Assembly (NCBI GenBank): GCA_951217055.1
Contig: OX578277.1
Span: 102,861,511-102,925,510 of the forward strand
Source of the DNA: Gerris lacustris
Lineage: Eukaryota > Arthropoda > Insecta > Hemiptera > Gerridae
Direction: 5' to 3'
DNA length: 64,000 bases
This document shows positions 58,186-64,000 of the stretch, piece after piece. The translations under genes were made by a program, and so were the position numbers. How positions within the stretch are numbered: the stretch's first letter is position 1; the number at the start of each line of letters is the position of its first letter. The notes under the pieces are model-generated. The model saw only the letters and a program-made list of their open reading frames with translations. It was not told where the DNA came from and did not search any database.

Positions 58186-59582
58186 GGGCCCATAGGAGGC
58201 TCGGGCCCATAAGTAATAAGCTTGGAAGCAATATAATTATTTTAAAAAATAGTATGACGCATTTTTGGACTTTTATGTCATATATATATTTATCTATTTA
58301 TCCGGTTATTTTTAATCTTGGATTTACATAAACTCATCTCTAGTTTCAATCACTATTTATTAACCCTTAATAACCTAGCGTTGCCATATGGCAACAGCAA
58401 AAGCCCCTCCCTTTATTATTTTCTGGAGAGGTCCAAGTTAATATTGAACTTTTTAAATGTTCATATTATGTCAAAAGAAGGACTAAATTGATTTTTCATC
58501 ATTAGATTTATTTGTTTGGTGCATCACGTATGCGACAAGACAGGTTTAAAAAATGGGTTATTCTAAATTTGTGACACGGAAAGAATTTTAATTTTTTTAA
58601 TTAATTAATTAATCAAATAATTTTATTATTGGTAATGCAACTATTAGAATAAAGAGCGATTAAAAATATAAAATTATTACAGTTACACAAAATTTAATTT
58701 TTCTGCCCTAAATTGTCGTAATTTTATTCACTCATATTTATATACAAAGTTTTGATGTTTTTTTGCCTAATGTTCATTTTTTATTGATTATTTTCTATAT
58801 ATTTCTCAATTAGTCTCTAAATCTTGAAATTATTTTTGTTGAACAAGTATAATTAGTAACCAATATTATTGGGCTATTCTTGAAAAAAATATGTATCTAA
58901 TAATATCTATATTTTTTTATTATAATTGAATAATACATATATATTTTTGAAGGTAATAACAAAAACACACGCATAAAACAAAAAATAAAGAAATTATTAC
59001 ATAATTTTTCAGATAAACAACATGATACATAATACAGATAATGAACAAAAAAAAATTAAATTTACTTTTTTTTGTTTTTTTAAATAAATTTAGTATTTTG
59101 TTAGTATTATTTGTTCTTTTTTAACCTAAAATTTATTTTACATACATTTTGTAAAAGAAATTATTAAAACATTTACTGAGAAAAAAAACTGTAAGGCTAA
59201 TGTCCTAGCGTTGCCATATGGCAACAGCCCAAATTTGGGGTAAGGAATTTTTTTCAATTTTTTTAAACATTTTTTACATATTAAGGGACCTCTTAACAGA
59301 CAAAATCCCCAGAAAAAACCAAACAATTCCCCAAAAAAATAATTCGGGCAGTTAAGGGTAATTAGTATATATTATTAATTATAATATCGTTATTTGATGC
59401 TATAATCATAAATAATACGAATGAAAAAAATATACATTTCCCGGGTTAATTTTATACAAATTGAAATCTGTTCTTTTGGTGAAAAAAAGATATATATTCC
59501 CCCATAGGATGAGGCATAAAGCCCATAGGAGGCTCGTTCCCGTAGGCCTGTGCCTATAGTAATAAGCTGTGAAGCAATATAA
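58186..59582. repeat. Interspersed family R, split by a piggyBac-like insertion
   Basis: Pieces 58186-58363 and 59359-59582 align with 60156-60340 and with each other (ATAAGCTTGGAAGCAATATA / ATAAGCTGTGAAGCAATATA; ATAGTATGACGCATTTTTGG; GATGCTA..CA.AAATAATACG). This gives internal references for both the piggyBac-like insertion and Helentron-like copy 3. Confidence 0.7.
58364..59358. mobile_element. 995-bp piggyBac-like element (TTAA target)
   Basis: The left flank is TTAA and the element starts CCCTTAATAACCTAGCG. It ends ...CGGGCAGTTAAGGG followed by TAA. The paralogous unoccupied site TATTTATTAATTAGTATAT is at 60261-60279. CCC...GGG ends and a TTAA target are the piggyBac signature, although the right TTAA has lost a T. 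The palindrome GTTGCCATATGGCAAC occurs twice in direct orientation (about 58381 and 59211). No transposase was recognised. Confidence 0.65.
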
Positions 59583-60155
59583 TAGTACATTACGCGTCGA
59601 GTGCGGAAAGTAGCATTTTGCATGCGAGTGTGGACACCCGAGCGACAGCGAGGGTTGTAAAACCACACGAGCAATGCAAAATGCCGTTTTCGCACGAGTT
59701 GCGTACCGTACTTTATCTACGATTGTTAGATTTAAATTATAAATACAGAAAAAAATAAACTTGCTGTAAGTAAGTTCGTATCTCTCTCTTGATAAAGATG
59801 GGATTAATTCTTGAGTTGTATTTTTTGCCGAATTAATTATTTCTGGAGGAGTATTATTCTCCACATTTTCGTCAAAGTCACTTGATTCACTTATTGTTTT
59901 TCACTAAAAACTCGATATAAACAGTTATTTTAATAAAAGAACTGCACATTAGTTTTGTTAAATGTAAACAAACTTGCTAATCGTGCGTAAAGCTGAAGAA
60001 TTCCTCTTCTTTACCGCACACTGTGTGGTAAAGAAGAGGAATTGTTCAGTTCTATGAGACGCGCATGCGCAACGAATGCAAGTACGTAAATAATCACTTT
60101 CTACGCATCTAAACAAAGATATAATGTTTATATTTCTTATCAATCGTAGATAAAA
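59583..60155 (-). mobile_element. Helentron-like element with captured exon, copy 3
   Basis: Same ends as copies 1 and 2: TAGTACATTACGCG on the left (59583), and the 14-mer TTTATCTACGATTG at 59712-59725 with its inverse at 60141-60154. The hairpin GCATTTTGCAT...ATGCAAAATGC lies between 59612 and 59685. It is inserted into family R: an unoccupied paralogue AGCAATATAATTATTTTAAA is at about 58231-58250. The deduced target is TT, as reported for Helitron2-type elements. The exon copy (59747-59893) has no ATG. Confidence 0.7.
59747..59893 (-). pseudogene. Captured 5' coding exon, start codon lost
   Basis: Homologous to 30379-30528, with ATA where the ATG should be. The frame ENVENNTPPEIINSAKNTTQ then ELIPSLSRERYELTYSKF is otherwise open. 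Conservative changes relative to the other copies (N/T, N/Q, M/I) leave the RYELTYSKF block unchanged. Confidence 0.45.
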
Positions 60156-60408
60156 TTATTTAAACACATAGTATGACGCATTTTTGAACTTATATGTCAT
60201 CTTATCAATATATTTATCTATTTAATCCGGTATTTTTAATCTTGGATTAGTTTCAATTACTATTTATTAATTAGTATATATTATTAGTTATTATATATAG
60301 TTATTTGATGCTAGTCACAAATAATACGAAAGAAAAAAAATATCTTTCTTGGCTTTTCATGTCCAAATATAGGCTGTTTGAGAATGCTCAAGGAGTTTGC
60401 TCAAAAAG

Positions 60409-60569
60409 CGTCCACACCAAACGCGCACAAACAGCAAACATCCTTTGATGTACCGACTCTACTCGGAGCACCCGCGAACACAAATAAGCATTCGTTCGTG
60501 CGCGTGGTGCCGTCCACACCGGCCGCGCATCCCAGTTTGCAAACACGATGCACGGCCGGTGTGGACGCG
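60409..60569. repeat. GC-rich inverted repeat (GCGTCCACACC ends)
   Basis: GCGTCCACACCAAACGCGC at the left and GGCCGGTGTGGACGC at the right form inverted ends of a 160-bp unit that has further internal CCGTCCACACCGGCCGCGC. It is probably a MITE; the target duplication is not clear. Confidence 0.6.
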
Positions 60570-62113
60570 GCTTTACATTTAACACAATTTGCATTCTGTC
60601 TGTCTGTCAGTACATCTAGATATTATCGATTATTAAAATAATGTTAATGTTTCTTGACGTTAGTTAATAAAGTTATCAAACTAAAATCAACATACTCCGT
60701 AGCGAAGCATGGGAACCTAGGTAGTAACATAATAAAACAGAATAGTTGAAATATCTGAATAATTGTTAAATATTAAATAATACTAATTATATTAAAAAAT
60801 GATGTAATAGTTGTAATATTGTTGGGCACATTGGTTCCCATGTGATAACTATCTCTACCTGTTACTCTTGTTTTGTAAACAATACAACCTTGATTTCCAT
60901 TTTGAATGCAATGTCTGATAGAATTCATGGTCAAGGTGCCGTGACTTCCTCTATGACTATGTACAGGCTTTATTATCATTTAAACAAAATCCCCTCACAC
61001 ACACACTGACTCACAGTGACTTAGTAGTCATTTTGAATCTAAAAAAAGGGGGAAAAACTATCTCAGAAATTAGATGTTTTTTTATAGTCTATTGTAAAAA
61101 CCAGGCTTATACACATCGTTCGTTGCATTCTGCGAATAGATCTTTATAATTTTATCTTCTGTTAATTTTATTTTTTATTAACAGATAGTTTTGAAAAATG
61201 GGAAAAACAATGTTAACATTATTTTTTATACAAATATTTCATTATTGTCTTAACCCGTAACTGGTGAGGTGCTTTTTATGTTACTTAACTGGTGAGGTGC
61301 TTTTTATGTTACTTAACTGGTGATGTTGGGTTACAGATACCCAGAACTTTTCCCCCCTCTTATCAAATTTACTAGATGGGATAATTAACAAATAGCTGAA
61401 TGTAATATTAAAAATAAGTGTAATGACAAAAAAAAAATTCTCATATCATGGTTTATATGACAAATATGTATTATTTGTACATAAGGGAAGGGAGGTAGTT
61501 GCGGGATTACAGATCCTCCGCATGGAACCCCGCTGCCGTTTAATACGCTTGGTGATATATTGAGCTTGAGTATCAAAATAATACGCTTACTTCAACTCGC
61601 GTTTGCGCCTGAACGATACGTGTGGCAAAAAAAAAAATTAATATTCTTTATTATAGAAAATTTTATGCAGATTGTTTAGGGAAAGAATGATTTTTTACCC
61701 AAAGTTGATAGTTTTTGAGTTATATGGAAAAAACTGAGAGAAAAAAGTTTTTTTTTCATTTTTTTTTGGCTATAACTCAAATTCCAACAAAAATTTTTGG
61801 TGGCAAACCTCAGATTCGTAATCAGCACCCCAAAAAACATAAAGGAGCCAAAAATCATAACTACTCCAGAATTTGTTTTAAGAAACTACCTAATGACTGG
61901 ACTAATTGCAGTTTTGACATTTTACTTCCAATCATTTGATAGAGATTTTAAAATCATTTTCCTAATCGAGAATATTTAGATTCTATCCCTCCCCTTATTT
62001 CTATACCCCATCCCCTTTGATAAATTTGCAAATATACCAAATTTTGACACCTAATGACTGGACTAAATAGAAATTTCTGCGATAGATACTCCAAATTATT
62101 TAGACAAATGACC
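60570..62113. other. AT-rich spacer, no gene
   Basis: Includes a possible eroded Helitron 3' end (CCGTAGCGAAGCATGGGAAC then CTAGGTAGT near 60697-60724) and the 28-bp tandem repeat at 61255-61330. No coding exon is recognised. Confidence 0.4.
61255..61330. repeat. 28-bp tandem repeat (2.5 copies)
   Basis: CTGGTGAGGTGCTTTTTATG + TTACTTAA begins at 61261, 61289 and (partial) 61317. Confidence 0.9.
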
Positions 62114-62441
62114 CAGGCCCGTTTTAGATGTTCACTGCGCCCTGGGCACCCCGTTACAACTCGCCCCTCCCCCCCTCCCTTATTTGTATGCTTATAAAAA
62201 TATGTTATATGTTTAATATCATCATACAATATAATATTGCTATTAAATGTTTTATGGTAAATATTGCACTTGAAAAAAAAAAGTAAGCGTAATAATTTAC
62301 ATTTGAGTAAAAAGATTTTTGAAATACATACTAATAAATTGTCTAAATAATTAATATAATATAACAAAAATTTATAAATTTAATTAATTATTATATTTGG
62401 AGTTCTTTTCTTATTAATATTGGGTTTTTGGAACTCTAATT

Positions 62442-62595
62442 CCGGGGGGCTTTTATACCCGAAGACTCGGTTCAGGAATCGACCCCAAAGCCTGTGGTCA
62501 GAAGCGGTCACCCATCCATCTTTTGACCCTGCTCGAGGCTGCTTAACTTGCCTTATCGCAATGCGAGCGCTCTAGCCTCCGAGCCACCCAGGCCC
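62442..62595 (-). mobile_element. Composite tRNA/5S-rRNA-derived SINE
   Basis: Read on the minus strand, the unit starts GGGCCTGGGTGGCTCGGAGG, then CTAGAGCGCTCGCATTGCGA, a tRNA-like half with an A-box (TGGCTCGGAGG). Then AAGTTAAGCAGCCTCGAGC ... TGGATGGGTGACCGCTT follows, which matches the conserved inner part of eukaryotic 5S rRNA including its internal promoter C block. Next is GGGGTCGATTCCTGA (B-box-like), and the tail is ATAAAAGCCCCCCGGA. A duplication of about 15 bp, TTTTGGAACTC(T)AATT, flanks it at 62426-62441 and 62596-62610, showing target-primed retroposition. It would be transcribed by RNA polymerase III and mobilised by a LINE. It lies inside the hAT element and is therefore younger. 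Confidence 0.85.
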
Positions 62596-62754
62596 TTTTG
62601 GAACTCAATTAAATACACTATAATATCCAAACTAATTTCTAAATAACAAAAATGAATAATGATAATACTTCCTAATAAATACTAATGATAATACTAAAAT
62701 AATGAAATAGAACAAATGTTGGGTATTCGACGAACACGCCGTGTGGATCTACCA

Positions 62755-62960
62755 TTATACGATTGCCTTTTTTCTTGTTTTTGCTCTCGCAAAATCGTCG
62801 AGTAAATCGGTATAGTTAATTTCTAACAATATGTCGCTTTGCGTGCATAAAATTACAGTAAACTGTTCAGCTTGTCATTACGCATTGTAGACCTATTCAC
62901 TGATTTTATTCTGTTAAGAACTGAAAAGCTCCTTTCCACCGAGCAGTTGGTTACTGGGAG
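62755..62960 (-). pseudogene. hAT transposase C-terminal dimerisation domain remnant
   Basis: The minus strand reads LPVTNCSVERSFSVLNRIKS then VNRSTMRNDKLNSLL, the signature of the hAT C-terminal domain (ERSFS..KRIK...RSTM...RL..L). After a stop and frameshift it continues DILLEINYTDLLDDFARAKT ending at TAA 62755-62757, which fits the usual C-terminal end of these transposases. The catalytic core and BED finger are absent, so it is a dead fragment. It identifies the surrounding element as hAT. Confidence 0.85.
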
Positions 62961-63160
62961 TTAGGTTTATGCTAAGGTTATGTGTATGTGTAAGAGACAT
63001 TTGGTTTACTTTAAACATATTCCTATTTATATTTTTTACCCTTGCAAAGTTTAAATGTGCCCCCCCCCCCCCCCAACCTTTTTAGTTGCGCCCCAAACCT
63101 CTTGCGCCCCTGGGCACGTGCCCATCGTGCCCCTATAGTTAAATCGGCCCTGAAATGACC

Positions 63161-63834
63161 CAAGATGTCACTTTTTATTTCTATTCTTGTTCTCTACAGG
63201 GTGGGCCAAAAAACGCACTTTTTTTGAACACATATAGCTCAGCTTCTGTAGTAGATAGAGATATGGGGTTTGTGGGGTCTGAAAACTACATTCTTCTACC
63301 TCAAATTTCATATCTACAACTTTAAAAACTATTGGGTGAAAGCCATGAAATAACGGTTTGAAATAGGGTCTTAAAATAAATCGTTTCCGGGTAGTAATCT
63401 TGTCTAGTATTATACTTTTGATAGAATAAATTACCATATGGTGAAGGAGGGGGGGGGGGGGGGGGTTCTTTGTAGGTAAGTGGGAGGAGTCCCTCATTGT
63501 TTTAACAAACATTGAAGATGGGTTAAGCACAATTTTTCCTGAAATTAAAGATCAAATATGTTTATTGAAATATGTTTATGTTTATTGTTTTGAGTCTAGT
63601 CGTTGACCAGGGTTGTCAAACGTTTGTTAACTACGTTGTCCAACGTCAAATTAATACATGCTCGCAGTGCTCGCCTATTTATACAGTATTTGTACATAAT
63701 CTTCAGCCTAAACGATTTATAACATGTCATGGAGACTAAAACATTTTTCGAAAATATTATGTTACATTTTTAATACTTAGATATTCCTTTCCTAGACTTC
63801 ATGAGTTTTAAATTGATGTTTAACATGTCATAGT
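63161..63834. other. Right-edge spacer with an element end
   Basis: CTACAGGGTGGGCCAAAAAA at about 63195 resembles TIR ends such as the foldback at 31587, but the partner end is not in the window. A G-run lies at about 63449-63466. No exon. Confidence 0.45.
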
Positions 63835-63970
63835 GACTAAAAACTTTTTGTTCAGTCGTCCACCATATTGGCCGCCATCTTGAAAATATTAAATGTGAAA
63901 TTTGATTAGTTAAATATTCTTTTCCTTCTCTTAAAGACCTTTAAAACGATGTATAATACATTATACTGAC
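63835..63970 (-). repeat. Interspersed repeat related to 33320-33440
   Basis: CCACCATATTGGCCGCCATC, AAATGTGAAATTT and TTAAAGACCTTTAAA match, inverted and diverged, GCGGCCAATATGGCGGATGA, AAATTTCACACTTG and TTTAAAGGTCTTGAAG. Confidence 0.6.
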
Positions 63971-64000
63971 TAACGGATAACCAAAAGAAAAATAATTTCC

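Larger units (their letters stand above)
62114..63152 (-). mobile_element. 1.0-kb hAT element with transposase remnant, TSD AAATGACC
   Basis: AAATGACC lies at 62106-62113 and 63153-63160, directly outside CAGGCCCGTTTTAG and ...TAAATCGGCCCTG. The ends and 8-bp duplication are hAT-type, confirmed by a recognisable hAT C-terminal dimerisation domain on the minus strand. A composite SINE sits inside at 62442-62595. The element is internally deleted. Confidence 0.92.

Noticed and set aside
60378..60641. Overlapping arginine/histidine-rich frames on both strands
   Set aside because: They result from the GC-rich GTCCACACCGG inverted repeat, which is a MITE-like unit.
60690..60726. Helitron 3' end (GCGAAGC...CTAGGTAGT)
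   Set aside because: The hairpin is degenerate, the CTRR end is ambiguous and no 5' TC partner was found.
62499..62550. Genuine 5S rRNA gene
   Set aside because: Only about 50 bp of the conserved inner 5S region is present, fused to tRNA-like sequence and flanked by a target duplication, so it is a SINE part.

Overview
The window is about 64 kb of very AT-rich eukaryotic DNA, almost certainly from an arthropod and probably an insect. The evidence is one recognisable host gene, the first exon of a Methuselah-like GPCR (a family known mainly from arthropods) at 46.7-47.5 kb on the minus strand, in a sea of transposons, satellites and microsatellites. Features of the kind seen in hemipteran genomes are present, but I cannot name the order or species with confidence. 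There are no bacterial genes, operons, rRNA operons or CRISPR arrays.

Layout. 1-5.6 kb: AT-rich DNA with a (TA)n tract and two copies of interspersed family A. 5.65-7.96 kb: a 41-42-bp minisatellite. 9.34-19.75 kb: a satellite of about 10.4 kb built from 81-bp and 95-bp monomers, organised into a 2,299-bp higher-order repeat. 20.2-25.3 kb: an apparently intact Penelope-like retroelement (PLE) with an 854-codon RT plus GIY-YIG ORF, inverted terminal arms of about 0.9 kb and a 31-bp '+tail'. 25.8-26.9 kb: a tandem pair of Helentron-like elements. 27.4-32.5 kb: MITEs, two copies of a Helentron-like family carrying a captured 5' exon, and a 942-bp foldback. 33-46 kb: interspersed repeats, a Helitron nested in a MITE nested in a 30-bp satellite, a hairpin cluster, a mariner-like element and a hAT element. 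46.6-47.7 kb: the GPCR exon. 48-50.6 kb: tandem family B repeats and a second Helitron copy. 51-57 kb: a TIR element and a roughly 290-bp tandem repeat split by a 2.3-kb hAT that itself holds a 240-bp hAT MITE. 58-60.2 kb: a piggyBac-like element and the third Helentron-like copy, for which a paralogous unoccupied site lies in the same window. 62.1-63.2 kb: a hAT with transposase remnants and a nested composite tRNA/5S SINE.

The window reads mostly as a transposon stratigraphy. Many boundaries are supported by target-site duplications and several by internal empty-site comparisons. The most notable items are the Helentron-like family that carries a start-codon-bearing exon, the composite tRNA-5S SINE, the intact PLE, the higher-order satellite and several hairpins whose arms have changed while staying palindromic. 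All calls come from reading the sequence; no database search was possible.
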